From Streptomyces sp. CG1 (GTDB taxonomy: Bacteria > Actinomycetota > Actinomycetes > Streptomycetales > Streptomycetaceae), in contig NZ_CP163518.1 in NCBI RefSeq assembly GCF_041080625.1, positions 6,255,501 to 6,319,500 on the forward strand: 64,000 bases of DNA, in the 5' to 3' direction. Shown piece after piece: positions 8,194-19,768 of the stretch. Every line of letters starts with the position of its first letter. Within the stretch, counting starts at the first letter, position 1. Made by a program: the position numbers and the translations under genes. Below the pieces are notes generated by a model. The model was not told the DNA's origin. It saw only the letters and a program-made list of their open reading frames with translations, and ran no database searches.

Positions 8194-9423
8194 ATGTCTC
8201 GACTCAGCTTCGAGAAGAAGCGGGCGCAGCAGCCCGCGGCGCATCCGGCGGTGGTACCGGTCCGGGTGTTCGGCGCGGGAGGTGCGTCGGTGGGTGGGAC
8301 CTCGGTCGTGGCGGCGCCGGGCGAGGACATCCAGCAGGCCGTCCTCAACCACCTCCAGCGCCTGGCCATCAGCCTCGGCACCCCCATACGCGCCACGATC
8401 CACGACGACAGCGCGGGCTGTGTGGTTCCCCTGGAGGTCTCGGCGGACGGCTCCAGCCGGGTGACCGGGGAACCCGTACGGGTGGCTTCACCGGAGGCCG
8501 CCTGGGAGGGCGTGCCGCAGGGCGTGAACGCGGTGCCCTCACCCGTGGGGGTGCGGGACGTACCCTCGCCCGAGAACCCGGCGCCCGTGCCGGCCGGGAC
8601 GGTGCGGGTGCCGACGGGACAGTTCGGTCCGGCACCGGTCATGCCGGCCAGGCAGGCACCGACGCCCGCCACCGAGGTCCGGGACCCCGAGCCCGCCTAC
8701 ACGGCGCCCGCCTCCGCCCCGATCCCTGTGCCCACCCCCGCGGCCCCCGACTTCGCCCCGCTCCCGAACTCGACACCGGCCCCCGTGGCCCCGGCCCCCG
8801 CCCCGCTCCCGGGCTCCAAGCCGGCAACCATGGCCCCCGCCTCCGCTGCCGCCCTGTATCTCGAGCCCGACCCCGGTCCCACCCACACCCCCGCGCGAGG
8901 CTTCGACGCCGTCGCCGAGGAGGTGCTCGGGGACGGGCCCGTGACCGAGACCGCGGAGGGGGCCGAGTTGCTCACCGGGCCGATGACGCGGATCAACGAG
9001 GCCGTGCGGGCCGGGCGTATCGAGGCGGCGGCGGAACTCGCCGACCATGCGGTCATCGAGGCGACCACCGCGCTGGGCCCCCGTCACGCCGAGGTGCTGC
9101 ACCTGCGCGAACTGGCCGCCTATATCGCCTACTTGGGAGGCGAGCCGGTCCGGGCCTTCCAGCTGTCCCTGGACCTGGCCCGGCTGCGCCGGCAGGCGCG
9201 GGACGCGGAGGCCGCCTACGGCAATGTGCAGAGCGCGGCGACCGCGTGGCGTGCGGTGCGTGACCCCGAGGAGGGCCTGCGGCTGGGCCGGGACCTGATC
9301 GAACTGTGGACGGACCTCGCCACCGAGGCGGGCCCGGCAGCCGACGACCCGCAGCCGCTGGAGTCCGCCCGCGCCCGTATGGTCCGCCTGACCGACCGGG
9401 CGGCCCGCGCCGCACAGCCGTAA
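8194..9423 (+). CDS. Proline-rich protein with C-terminal helical (TPR-like) region, function unknown
   Basis: This 409-residue protein has three parts. Residues 1-100 are a compact domain (FEKKRAQQPAAHPAVVPVRVFG and onward). Residues 105-245 form a Pro/Ala-rich linker with many P-x-P steps and no predicted fold. Residues 255-405 form a run of amphipathic helices (RINEAVRAGRIEAAAELADH, EVLHLRELAAYIAYLGGEP) that looks like tetratricopeptide repeats. It has no signal peptide or membrane segment, so it should be cytosolic. TPR proteins bind partner proteins, and the linker would space the two folded ends. The gene stands alone between divergent and convergent neighbours. I do not recognise a specific function. 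Confidence 0.65.
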   Translation: MSRLSFEKKRAQQPAAHPAVVPVRVFGAGGASVGGTSVVAAPGEDIQQAVLNHLQRLAISLGTPIRATIHDDSAGCVVPLEVSADGSSRVTGEPVRVASPEAAWEGVPQGVNAVPSPVGVRDVPSPENPAPVPAGTVRVPTGQFGPAPVMPARQAPTPATEVRDPEPAYTAPASAPIPVPTPAAPDFAPLPNSTPAPVAPAPAPLPGSKPATMAPASAAALYLEPDPGPTHTPARGFDAVAEEVLGDGPVTETAEGAELLTGPMTRINEAVRAGRIEAAAELADHAVIEATTALGPRHAEVLHLRELAAYIAYLGGEPVRAFQLSLDLARLRRQARDAEAAYGNVQSAATAWRAVRDPEEGLRLGRDLIELWTDLATEAGPAADDPQPLESARARMVRLTDRAARAAQP

Positions 9424-9447
9424 CCGGGCGGCCCGCGACAACACGCC

Positions 9448-9927
9448 CTACTGCAGGCAGAATTCGTTGCCCTCCGGGTCCGTCAGCACCAGCCATTCCC
9501 CGCCGGGCTCCTTCACCTCGCGCACGACCTGCGCGCCCAGTGCCTGAAGCCGGGCCAGCTCCGCCGCGCGCCGCTCCGGGCCGGCGTGCAGATCCAGGTG
9601 GAGCCGGTTCTTGACCGTCTTCGGCTCCGGGACGCGCTGGAAGAGCAGGCGCCGGCCCCGTCCGGTGCCGGTCTCCGGGTCGTACGGGTCGTCGGGATGC
9701 CGTACGGCGATCAGGTCACGGAAGGCGGGGCGGCCGTGGTACTCGACCGTGGCCTCGCCGGGCAGCGCGCCCGCGGACAGCAGCCGTTCGACCAGGGCGC
9801 TGTTGTCCTCGGCCGTGTAGCGCAGCGCGGCGGCCCAGAAATCGGCCTGTGCGTGCGGGTCGGCCGCGTCGATGACGAGCTTCCAGTGCAGCGGGGCGGG
9901 GACCTCGGTGGGTGACTGAGTCGACAT
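9448..9927 (-). CDS. VOC family (glyoxalase/bleomycin-resistance fold) protein
   Basis: This 159-residue protein has the paired beta-alpha-beta units of the vicinal oxygen chelate fold. HWKLVIDAADPHAQADFWAAA opens the first half. LHLDLHAGPERRAAELARLQ opens the second half, and VLTDPEGNEFCLQ forms the conserved C-terminal end. These proteins act as glyoxalases, dioxygenases or drug-binding proteins. The metal ligands are not complete enough to choose. An ATG at 9927 preceded by GGTGAG was preferred to the GTG two codons earlier. It converges with the TPR-like gene. Confidence 0.85.
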   Translation of the reverse strand: MSTQSPTEVPAPLHWKLVIDAADPHAQADFWAAALRYTAEDNSALVERLLSAGALPGEATVEYHGRPAFRDLIAVRHPDDPYDPETGTGRGRRLLFQRVPEPKTVKNRLHLDLHAGPERRAAELARLQALGAQVVREVKEPGGEWLVLTDPEGNEFCLQ

Positions 9928-10024
9928 GCTCACCAGTTATAGCGGCGAGCACTGACATCAGCGGCGTCCACCGGATCGCACGCCCCAGGGGTTCGGTGGC
10001 CCACCGGTTCGGGGATCCGCCGGT

Positions 10025-10975
10025 TCAGGCCTCCACGGGTGCGGAGTCGGGCGTGTCCACCCGGGGCGGGCCAAGAGGCTCCCTCGGCCTGCGTGCGGTG
10101 CGCAGCGCGTCGCCCGTGAGCAGCAGCAGCGCCAGCCATACGAGCGCGAACCCGGCCCAGCGCTCGGGCGGCATGGCCTCGTGGAAGTAGAGGATGCCGA
10201 GCAGGAACTGGAAGACGGGCGCCAGATACTGCAGCAGGCCCAGCGTGGACAGCGGCACGCGGATGGCCGCCGCGCCGAAGCAGACCAGCGGCAGCGCGGT
10301 GACGACACCGGTGGAGGCGAGCAGGGCCGCGTGCCCGGCGCCGTCGTTCAGGAAGCTCGCCTTGCCGTGCGCGCCGAGCCACAGGAGATAGCCGAGCGCG
10401 GGCAGGAACTGGATCGCGGTCTCGGCGGCCAGCGACTCGACACCGCCGAGGCCGACCTTCTTCTTGACCAGGCCGTACGTGGCGAACGAGAAGGCGAGGA
10501 CCAGCGAGATCCACGGCGGCCGGCCGTAGCCGACGGTCAGGACGACGACGGCGGCGAAGCCGGTCGCGACCGCAACCCACTGCACCGGCCGCAGCCGCTC
10601 CTTCAGCAGCAGCACGCCCATCGCGATGGTCACCAGCGGGTTGATGAAGTACCCGAGGGAGGCCTCGACCACATGGCCGGAGTTCACGGACCAGATGTAG
10701 ACGCCCCAGTTCACGGTGATGACGGAGGCGGCCAGGGCGACCAGCCCGAGCCGGCGCGGCTGGCGCAGCAGCTCTCCGGCCCAGGCCCAGCGCCGTACGA
10801 AGAGCAGGGCCACGGCGACGACGGCGAGGGACCACACCATGCGGTGGGCGAGGATCTCCACCGCTCCGGCGGGCTTCAGCAGCGGCCAGAACAGGGGCAC
10901 CAGACCCCACATGCCGTAGGCGGCGAAGCCGTTGAGCAGGCCTATTCGGTGCTCACCCCTGGACGTCCCGGTCAC
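10025..10975 (-). CDS. rarD: EamA/RarD family transporter
   Basis: This 316-residue membrane protein has about ten hydrophobic segments and the RarD pattern: an opening GFAAYGMWGLVPLFWPLLK, then EILAHRMVWS, and later WGVYIWSVNSGHVVEASLGY with FINPLV. The family belongs to the drug/metabolite transporters; its cargo is not firmly known, though chloramphenicol resistance has been linked to some members. The start is chosen at the ATG giving MTGTSRGEHR. No partner genes are adjacent. Confidence 0.9.
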   Translation of the reverse strand: MTGTSRGEHRIGLLNGFAAYGMWGLVPLFWPLLKPAGAVEILAHRMVWSLAVVAVALLFVRRWAWAGELLRQPRRLGLVALAASVITVNWGVYIWSVNSGHVVEASLGYFINPLVTIAMGVLLLKERLRPVQWVAVATGFAAVVVLTVGYGRPPWISLVLAFSFATYGLVKKKVGLGGVESLAAETAIQFLPALGYLLWLGAHGKASFLNDGAGHAALLASTGVVTALPLVCFGAAAIRVPLSTLGLLQYLAPVFQFLLGILYFHEAMPPERWAGFALVWLALLLLTGDALRTARRPREPLGPPRVDTPDSAPVEA

Positions 10976-11084
10976 CGGCCCCTCCCTCTCACATCAGGCA
11001 TGCGAGAACGAAGGTAGCGCCGGGCGCCCCGCCTGTCATGTGTGTATCGGCATACGGTCATGACAGGCGAGGGTAGGGGAGAGA

Positions 11085-11939
<855 letters not shown>

Positions 11940-12004
11940 GGTTCAGAACTCCTAGTGGGGGTGCCTTGTGACACTCACCCTAGGAGGTGCACTAACCAAA
12001 CGAA

Positions 12005-12029
12005 AGTACCCACTTTGAAGTAAGGTACT
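12005..12029. promoter_or_regulatory. Candidate HxlR operator
   Basis: AGTACC at 12005-12010 and GGTACT at 12024-12029 form a perfect 6-base inverted repeat separated by 13 bases. It sits three bases before the HxlR gene start and about 70 bases from the divergent reductase start. HxlR proteins bind such GTAC-type repeats as dimers, so this site could control both genes. Confidence 0.5.
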
Positions 12030-12032
12030 GGC

Positions 12033-12437
12033 ATGGCAGTAAGCAAGAACGCGGTGGACGTCGAGGCCATGTGCCCCTACCGGCTCATCCTGGAGCACGT
12101 CACCAGCCGCTGGGGTGTCCTCGTCCTGATCGGGCTGCTGGAGCGGCCGTACCGGTTCAGCGAGCTGCGCCGGGCGATCAGTGGCTTCGGTGGGCGGACC
12201 GTCAGCGAGAAGATGCTCACCCAGACCCTGCAGACCCTGGAGCGCGACGGCCTGGTCCACCGGGACGCCAAGCCGGTCATCCCGCCCCGTGTCGACTACT
12301 CGCTCACCGGCCTCGGCCGTGAGGCGGCGGAGCAGGTGCGCTCCCTGGCCCAGTGGACACATGACCGCATGCCGGCGGTCGAAAAGGCCCGCCAGGCATA
12401 CGACGAGGCCCGGGAAATCCAGTCCCGGGCCTCGTAG
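12033..12437 (+). CDS. HxlR family winged-helix regulator
   Basis: This 134-residue regulator has the HxlR layout. A Cys-containing start (MCPYRLILEHVTSRWGVLVL) precedes the winged helix with FSELRRAISGFGGRTVSEKMLTQTLQTL, and the wing is VPPRVDYSLT-like (here IPPRVDYSLTGLG). Single conserved Cys residues in this family sense quinones and aldehydes; Cys at residue 13 is a candidate. It is read away from the NmrA-like reductase, which it probably represses, and also likely controls itself through the inverted repeat overlapping its leader. Confidence 0.9.
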   Translation: MAVSKNAVDVEAMCPYRLILEHVTSRWGVLVLIGLLERPYRFSELRRAISGFGGRTVSEKMLTQTLQTLERDGLVHRDAKPVIPPRVDYSLTGLGREAAEQVRSLAQWTHDRMPAVEKARQAYDEAREIQSRAS

Positions 12438-12450
12438 CCAAGCGAAGGTG

Positions 12451-13504
<1,054 letters not shown>

Positions 13505-13512
<8 letters not shown>

Positions 13513-15433
13513 CGATGGCCTCCTTCAGCGCCGCGGCGAGCTGTTCCGCCTTGAACGGCATGCCGTTGACCTGGTTGTAGGAGTGGGCGTCGACCAGGTA
13601 CTTCGCCCGGATCAGGGTGGCGAGCTGCCCGAGGTTCATCTCGGGGATCACCACCTTGTCGTACGACGTGACCACCGCCCCGAGATTGCCCGGGAACGGG
13701 TTGAGGTGGCGCAGATGGGCCTGGGCGATGGACTCGCCGGCGCGGCGCAGCCGCCGTACCGCCGCCGTGATCGGTCCGTACGTCGAGCCCCAGCCCAGCA
13801 CCAGCGTCTTCGCGCCGTCAGGGTCGTCGACCTCGAGGTCCGGGACCTCGATCCCGTCGACCTTGGCCTGCCGGGTGCGGACCATGAAGTCGTGGTTGGC
13901 GGGGTCGTAGGAGATGTTGCCCGTGCCGTCCTGCTTCTCGATGCCGCCGATACGGTGCTCCAGACCCGGCGTGCCCGGGATCGCCCACGGCCGGGCGAGG
14001 GTCTGCGGATCCCGCTTGTACGGCCAGAAGACCTCAGTGCCGTCCTCCAGTGTGTGGTTCGCGGCGGAGGCGAACTGCACACGCAGATCCGGCAGCTCGT
14101 CCAGGTCCGGGATCCGCCATGGCTCGGAGCCGTTGGCCAGATAGCCGTCGGAGAGCAGCATCACCGGCGTGCGGTACGTCAGCGCGATCCGGGCCGCCTC
14201 CAGAGCGGCCTCGAAGCAGTCCGCCGGGGTCCGCGGCGCGACGATCGGCACCGGCGCCTCGCCGTTGCGGCCGAACATCGCCTGCAGCAGGTCCGCCTGC
14301 TCGGTCTTGGTCGGCAGACCCGTGGAGGGGCCGCCGCGCTGGATGTCGACGACCAGCAGCGGCAGCTCCAGGGAGACCGCGAGGCCGATCGTCTCGCTCT
14401 TCAGAGCGACACCGGGACCGGACGTCGTCGTCACCGCGAGCGAGCCGCCGAACGCCGCGCCCAGCGCCGCGCCGATGCCCGCGATCTCGTCCTCCGCCTG
14501 GAAGGTCCGCACGCCGAAGTTCTTGTGCCGGCTCAGCTCGTGCAGGATGTCCGAGGCCGGCGTGATCGGGTACGAGCCCAGGAACAGCGGCAGGTCCGCC
14601 TGCTGGGAGGCGGTGATCAGGCCGTAGGCCAGGGCGAGGTTGCCGGAGATGTTGCGGTAGGTGCCCACGGGGAAGGCCTGGGCGGCCGGGGCGACCTCGT
14701 AGGAGACCGCGAAGTCCTCCGTCGTCTCGCCGAAGTTCCAGCCGGCGCGGAACGCGGCGATGTTCGCCGCCATGATCTCCGGCTTCTTCGCGAACTTCGA
14801 CTTCAGGAACTTCTCGGTGCCCTCGGTGGGCCGGTGGTACATCCACGACAGCAGACCCAGCGCGAACATGTTCTTGCTGCGCTCGGCCTCCTTGCGGGAG
14901 AGGTCGAACTCCTTCAGCGCCTCCACCGTGAGGGTGGTCAGCGGCACCGGGTGGATGTTGTAGCCGTCCAGCGAGCCGTCCTCCAGCGGGGAGGCGGCAT
15001 AGCCGACCTTCTGCAGGGCGCGCTTGGTGAACTCGTCCGTGTTGACGATGATCTCGGCGCCGCGCGGCAGATCGCCGACGTTCGCCTTCAGCGCGGCCGG
15101 GTTCATGGCGACGAGCACGTTCGGCGCGTCGCCCGGGGTGAGGATGTCGTGATCGGCGAAGTGGAGCTGGAAGCTGGAGACGCCGGGCAGGGTGCCGGCG
15201 GGCGCGCGGATCTCGGCAGGGAAGTTCGGAAGGGTGGAGAGGTCGTTGCCGAAGGACGCGGTCTCCGAGGTGAACCGGTCACCGGTGAGCTGCATACCGT
15301 CACCCGAGTCCCCCGCGAACCGGATGATCACCCGGTCCAGGCGCCGCACGTCCTTCGCGCCGCCCGGTGTGCGCTGCTCTCCCACGACAGTTCCGTCGGC
15401 CTGCTCCGTTGGGCTGCTGACCTGGCTGGTCAC
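13505..15433 (-). CDS. korA: 2-oxoacid:ferredoxin oxidoreductase alpha subunit (gamma-alpha fusion)
   Basis: This 642-residue protein fuses the gamma domain (residues about 30-210, beginning RVIIRFAGDSGDGMQLTG) to the alpha domain. The alpha domain starts near ISGNLALAYGLITASQQADL, with the YPITPASDILHEL stretch typical of the family. It forms a heterotetramer with KorB and feeds low-potential electrons to ferredoxin. The GTG at 15433 follows GAAGGAGGTCC at ideal spacing; the longer open frame upstream lacks family similarity. The pair is read away from the two-component cluster. Since a nuo operon without the NADH-oxidising subunits lies 4.4 kb away, a ferredoxin link between them is possible but is inference. 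Confidence 0.93.
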
Positions 15434-15682
15434 TGAACTGGACCTCCTTCGAGGCGGCTGTCCGGGGCGTGGTCGTCCCACGGACCATCCCAGGATCAAC
15501 ACTACGTCGGTTAGGGTCGCCTTCCCGAGGCGATCCGCAGATTGGTCGACATTTCGAGTCGGCATGTAGCGCTGTCGAAGCGGCATTCAGCGCTGGATCG
15601 AGTCGGCCTTGAGCGCCGAAGCTCCGGAACGTCCTTCCCCCGTTGCCTCCTCCGGTCTTCCACCTTGTTGTCCGGCTTCGTT

Positions 15683-15707
15683 GTCCGGCTTCCCACAGAA
15701 GCCGGAC
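15683..15707 (-). terminator. Hairpin terminator after the response regulator gene
   Basis: GTCCGGCTTC at 15683-15692 and GAAGCCGGAC at 15698-15707 form a perfect 10-base stem with a 5-base loop. It lies about 85 bases past the stop of the leftward response regulator gene. There is no T-run, as is common in Streptomyces. A direct copy of TTGTCCGGCTTC sits just to its left. Confidence 0.5.
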
Positions 15708-15790
15708 GGTCTGACGCGTTGCTGACGGCGTGTGCGGACAGGGTGCGGACAGAGCGTGCGGACGGATTGCGCCGACCGGGTGTCGTGCGC

Positions 15791-16462
15791 TCAGGAGTTC
15801 AGATAGGTGAGCACGGCCAGAACACGCCGGTGATCACCGTCGCTCGGGGCCAGGCCGAGCTTCAGGAAGATGTTGCTGACGTGCTTTTCCACGGCCCCGT
15901 CGCTGACCACCAGCTGCCGGGCGATCGCCGAGTTCGTCCGTCCCTCGGCCATCAGCCCGAGCACCTCGCGTTCGCGCGGGGTCAGCCCGGCGAGCACGTC
16001 CTGCTTGCGGCTGCGGCCGAGCAGCTGCGCGACCACCTCCGGGTCCAGCGCCGTACCGCCCTCGGCCACCCGCACCACCGCGTCCACGAACTCGCGCACC
16101 TCGGCGACCCGGTCCTTGAGCAGATAGCCCACACCCCGGCTGGAACCGGCCAGCAGCTCCGTGGCGTAGCGCTCCTCCACGTACTGCGACAGCACCAGCA
16201 CCCCGAGCCCCGGATGCGCCTTCCGCAGCCGTACGGCCGCCCGGACGCCCTCGTCGGTGTGCGTCGGCGGCATCCGTACGTCCGCCACGACCACGTCGGG
16301 CAGCGTGCCCTGGGCCTCCAGATCGGCGACGGTCTTCACCAGCGCCTCCGCGTCCCCCACGCCGGCCACGACATCGTGCCCGCGGTCGGTCAGCAGCCGG
16401 GTCAGGCCCTCCCTGAGCAGCACTGAGTCCTCGGCGATGACCACCCGCACCCTGTTCTCCAC
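15791..16462 (-). CDS. NarL/LuxR-type response regulator
   Basis: This 223-residue protein has an N-terminal receiver domain with the acidic pair in VVIAEDSVLL, phospho-acceptor Asp61 in VVVADVRMPP, and the KDR lysine near residue 125. The C-terminal LuxR helix-turn-helix is LTPREREVLGLMAEGRTN to LKLGL. It should bind DNA as a dimer after phosphorylation by the adjacent kinases. The GTG at 16462 follows GGAGATC and starts at the first strand. The frame stays open upstream through an 8-bp repeat array, but that extension is not part of the fold. The upstream kinase gene is 300 bases away, so the array lies in its own leader or promoter. Confidence 0.9.
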   Translation of the reverse strand: MENRVRVVIAEDSVLLREGLTRLLTDRGHDVVAGVGDAEALVKTVADLEAQGTLPDVVVADVRMPPTHTDEGVRAAVRLRKAHPGLGVLVLSQYVEERYATELLAGSSRGVGYLLKDRVAEVREFVDAVVRVAEGGTALDPEVVAQLLGRSRKQDVLAGLTPREREVLGLMAEGRTNSAIARQLVVSDGAVEKHVSNIFLKLGLAPSDGDHRRVLAVLTYLNS

Positions 16463-16510
16463 GATCTCCTGGCCCCCCAAGCCCGATCCCTCTCCGACGA
16501 CGGTCGTCGG

Positions 16511-16614
16511 TACGTCGGTACGTCGGTACGTCGGTACGTCGGTACGTCGGTACGCCGGTACGCCGGTACGCCGGTACGCCGGTACGCCGGTACGCCGGTA
16601 CGCCGGTACGCCGG
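16511..16614. repeat. Octanucleotide tandem array, 5 copies TACGTCGG then 8 copies TACGCCGG
   Basis: Thirteen perfect head-to-tail 8-base units form two blocks that differ by a single base: five TACGTCGG (16511-16550) followed by eight TACGCCGG (16551-16614). The array lies about 50 bases upstream of the response regulator start, between it and the kinase gene. All three frames remain open across it on the minus strand, giving a RRTGVPAY-type eight-residue repeat in one. Copy number of such arrays changes by slippage. Confidence 0.95.
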
Positions 16615-16763
16615 TACGTCGTACGAAGGTCCAGCATTCCAGCATTCGGTCCGTGCCGCCGCCCCACCAGAACAATCCCCCGCCGGGGGAGGGCGGGGGG
16701 ACCGGCGGTGTCGCCGTGAGTGACGAGTGGATGACGACTGAGTGATGGGGACGGGCCCGGGTT

Positions 16764-18107
16764 TCAGGTCCGCCAGGGCAGTTCCGCGATCACCCGGGTG
16801 GGGCCGCCCGTGGGGGAGTCCACGACGAGGACGCCGTCCACCGCGTCCAGGCGTCCGGCGAGACCGGCCAGGCCCGAGCCGCGGGAGACGTCCGCGCCGC
16901 CCACACCGTCGTCGGTCACCTGCAGCATCAGCCGGTCCTCGGTGCGCCAGACGTCCACCGTCGCGGACCGGGCCCGGCTGTGCTTGCTGATGTTCTGCAG
17001 CAGTTCGGAGACCGTGAAGTAGGCGATGCCCTCGATGGCCGGCACCGGGCGGGCCGGCAGATCGACCTCGACCCGCACCGGGACCGTGCAGCGGGAGGCG
17101 ACCGCGGACAGCGCCGCGTCCAGACCGCGGTCGGTCAGCACGGCCGGGTGGATGCCGCGGGCGAGATCGCGCAGCTCCTGCAGCGCCGTCTTCACCTCGC
17201 CGTGCGCCTCGTCCACCATCCGTGCCGCCGCCCGCGGATCCTCCTGGAGCTTCTCCTTCGCCAGCCCCAGATCCATGGCCAGGTTCACCAGCCGGGCCTG
17301 CGCCCCGTCGTGCAGGTCGCGCTCGATGCGCCGCAGGTCGGCGGCGGCCGTGTCGACCACGACGCCGCGATCCGACTCCAGCTCCACCACCCGCGCCGAC
17401 AGCAGCGACGGCCCCAGCAGCCCCCGGACCAGCAGCCCGTCGACCGTCGTCAGGGCCCGTACGATCCACGGCGTGGCCAGCGTGAACAGCAGCCCGACCA
17501 GCGCGGTCACGGTGATCTCGAACGGGTTGTCCAGATAGACGCTGTGGTGCTCGTCGCCGTACAGCTGCAGCCCGCCCTGGCCGGCGTACGCCGGGAAGAC
17601 CCAGAACCACAGCGGGTATGTCAGCAGCGTCCAGCCCATCGTCCACAGACTGACCGCCACCGAGAACGAGAACACCGCCCAGGGGAACTGCAGCAACGCG
17701 TACAGCGCGTTGCGCCAGGAGGCACCGCTCTTGAGCACCGCGCCGATCCAGGCCAGCGCGCCCGGCCCGCGCGTCCGCAGCGGCTCCGGCTCGGCCACGT
17801 CCAGCCGGAGCAGCCCGCGCGCCCGCGCCCGCTCCAGCGCGCCGAAGCCCCGGCAGCCGGCGAGCGCCGCCGCGAGCACCGGGATGCCGATGAAGGTCAC
17901 CAGCAGGCCGGCACCGAGCGACACCATGGTGACCGTCCAGGTGAACAGCACGATGGACAGCGGCAGGCTCAGCAGGACGTAGCCGAACTCGCGCCGGCTG
18001 CGCGCCTCGAACGGCGCCCGCAGTGCGGCGGGCAGCCGGTGGCCGGTTCCGGTGGATCCGCCGTCCTTCCGCCCGTACCCGTACCCGTGTCCGTGCTCCG
18101 TGGCCAT
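16764..18107 (-). CDS. Two-component sensor histidine kinase (HisKA_3 type), first copy
   Basis: This 448-residue membrane kinase has a 25-residue Gly/His-rich start and a sensor domain with four hydrophobic segments (for example YVLLSLPLSIVLFTWTVTMV and LAALAG-containing stretches). The dimerisation/phosphoacceptor helix holds His in [17 protein letters not shown]. The ATPase domain ends with GSGLAGLAGRLDAVDGVL, and DDGVGG is the G1 box. It should phosphorylate the response regulator encoded just downstream. The ATG at 18107 follows GGGACGAGA. Its sensor domain contains no recognisable ligand fold, so the signal is probably membrane-related. A second kinase of very similar sequence lies directly upstream. 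Confidence 0.9.
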   Translation of the reverse strand: MATEHGHGYGYGRKDGGSTGTGHRLPAALRAPFEARSRREFGYVLLSLPLSIVLFTWTVTMVSLGAGLLVTFIGIPVLAAALAGCRGFGALERARARGLLRLDVAEPEPLRTRGPGALAWIGAVLKSGASWRNALYALLQFPWAVFSFSVAVSLWTMGWTLLTYPLWFWVFPAYAGQGGLQLYGDEHHSVYLDNPFEITVTALVGLLFTLATPWIVRALTTVDGLLVRGLLGPSLLSARVVELESDRGVVVDTAAADLRRIERDLHDGAQARLVNLAMDLGLAKEKLQEDPRAAARMVDEAHGEVKTALQELRDLARGIHPAVLTDRGLDAALSAVASRCTVPVRVEVDLPARPVPAIEGIAYFTVSELLQNISKHSRARSATVDVWRTEDRLMLQVTDDGVGGADVSRGSGLAGLAGRLDAVDGVLVVDSPTGGPTRVIAELPWRT

Positions 18108-18420
18108 GGATCTCGTCCCGTTCTCGTCGTCCGTGCGGCGGTTCAGCCGTGTTTCCAGAGTCGTGCGCCGTGGGGGTGCCGGGCCATGGAGGCCGTCGGC
18201 GTCTTGGGGCGGGGGTTTTCCCCACCCTGGCCTCCGGCGGTTCGGCCCTTGCCTGGTTCCGGTTGGTTCCGGGGCTTCTTGATGCCTTGGGCGCGGTTGC
18301 CGTAGGGGAGCGCCGTAGGGGTTCTGTCGTCGGCCGGGTGCGGCTCTCGTCGTGGCCGGTCGCGTGGTTCCCCGCGCCCCAGGAGGGTCCAGCGGCCGCG
18401 GCCTCAAGGGGAACTGCCGG

Positions 18421-19605
18421 CTACTCCGTGCGGTCTCGCCATGGCAGCTCGGCCGTGACGACCGTCGGGCCGCCCTTCGGTGAGTCGAGTACGAAGAGTC
18501 CGTCCACCGCGCCCAGCCGTTCCGCCAGGCCGCGCATGCCCGTACCGGCCTCCAGGCGGGCGCCGCCTCGGCCGTTGTCCTGGACCTGGATGAGCAGCCG
18601 GTTCTCCGCGCGCCAGACGTCCACCGAGGCGGACCGGGCCTGGCTGTGCTTGCTGATGTTCTGCAGCAGTTCGGAGACCGTGAAGTAGGCGATGCCCTCG
18701 ATGGCCGGGGCCGGTCGGTCGGGCAGGTCCACGGTGACCTTCACCGGGACCGTGCAGCGGGAGGCGACCGAGGACAGGGCCGCGTCCAGGCCCCGGTCCG
18801 TGAGCACGGCCGGGTGGATGCCGCGGGCGAGATCGCGCAGCTCCTGCAGGGCCAGCTTCACCTCGCCGTGCGCCTCCTCCACCATCGCGGCCGCCGAGTC
18901 GGGGTCCTCCAGCAGCTTCTCCTTGGCCAGACCGAGCCCCATGGCGAGGTTGACCAGCCGGGCCTGCGCCCCGTCGTGCAGGTCCCGTTCGATGCGGCGC
19001 AGGTCGGCGGCGGCCGTGTCGACCACGACCCCGCGGTCCGACTCCAGCTCGGCGATACGGCGTTCCAGCTCGTCCGAGGGCGACAGCAGCCCGCGCACCA
19101 TGAGGCGGTCCACGTTGGCGAGGGCCCGCGCAAGATACGGCAGTACCGGCCACAGCACGATCAGCGAGGTCAGCACGGTGCAGAAGGTGACTACGCCCCA
19201 GGGCAGCCGGATGACGTCGTACAGCAGCGTCCGCCAGCCCACCGGGTCCTTCAGCGCCATCCACAGCCGCTGCATCGGCCCGCCGCTCCTCGCGAGCGGC
19301 AGCGGTGTCGGCTCTTCCACCCGCACCCCGAGCAGCCACCGCGCGCGGGCCCGCTCCAGCTTCCCCAGCTGCCGCGCGCCCAGCAGACTGAACGCGAGCA
19401 GCGGGAGACCGATGACGGTGATCGTCAGGGACCCGCCGATGGACAGCGCGGCGATCGCGTAGACGAAGCCGAACACCGTCACCGGCAGGTTCAGCAGGAG
19501 ATAAAGGATCTCCCTCCACGTGTGCGCCTCGTACGCCGACCGGATCGGCGGCAGCTGGTCGGTGCCGTCCGCCGGGCCGCGGGCGGAGCTGCTGGTAGCG
19601 GTCAT
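18421..19605 (-). CDS. Two-component sensor histidine kinase (HisKA_3 type), second copy
   Basis: This 394-residue kinase has the same layout as its neighbour: four hydrophobic segments in the N-terminal half, then [20 protein letters not shown], and the phosphoacceptor His in [12 protein letters not shown]. The G1 box is DNGRGG and the end is [13 protein letters not shown]. The catalytic halves of the two kinases are nearly the same over long stretches, while the sensor halves differ, pointing to a tandem duplication with diverged input. Both are read in the same direction toward one response regulator. The ATG at 19605 is the likely start, though its ribosome binding site is weak and an upstream ATG 90 bases away is possible. 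Confidence 0.88.
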   Translation of the reverse strand: MTATSSSARGPADGTDQLPPIRSAYEAHTWREILYLLLNLPVTVFGFVYAIAALSIGGSLTITVIGLPLLAFSLLGARQLGKLERARARWLLGVRVEEPTPLPLARSGGPMQRLWMALKDPVGWRTLLYDVIRLPWGVVTFCTVLTSLIVLWPVLPYLARALANVDRLMVRGLLSPSDELERRIAELESDRGVVVDTAAADLRRIERDLHDGAQARLVNLAMGLGLAKEKLLEDPDSAAAMVEEAHGEVKLALQELRDLARGIHPAVLTDRGLDAALSSVASRCTVPVKVTVDLPDRPAPAIEGIAYFTVSELLQNISKHSQARSASVDVWRAENRLLIQVQDNGRGGARLEAGTGMRGLAERLGAVDGLFVLDSPKGGPTVVTAELPWRDRTE

Positions 19606-19768
19606 ACCGGTCAGCCTGCCGTGCCCGGCGCCCTGCGCGCCATGCGGTACGCCGCCCTCCGCCGACGGGGGAAAACCCCACCCCGGGCTCGTCACCTTGT
19701 CTCACGCCGTGACGGGCTGCTTACCGGTTCTTTATCAGGGCCTAGACTCCCGTGCGTACGGACAGATC

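Noticed and set aside
16463..16675. N-terminal extension of the response regulator through the octanucleotide array
   Set aside because: All frames are open across the repeats, the translation is only a repeat product, and a proper ribosome binding site with GTG lies at the receiver domain start.
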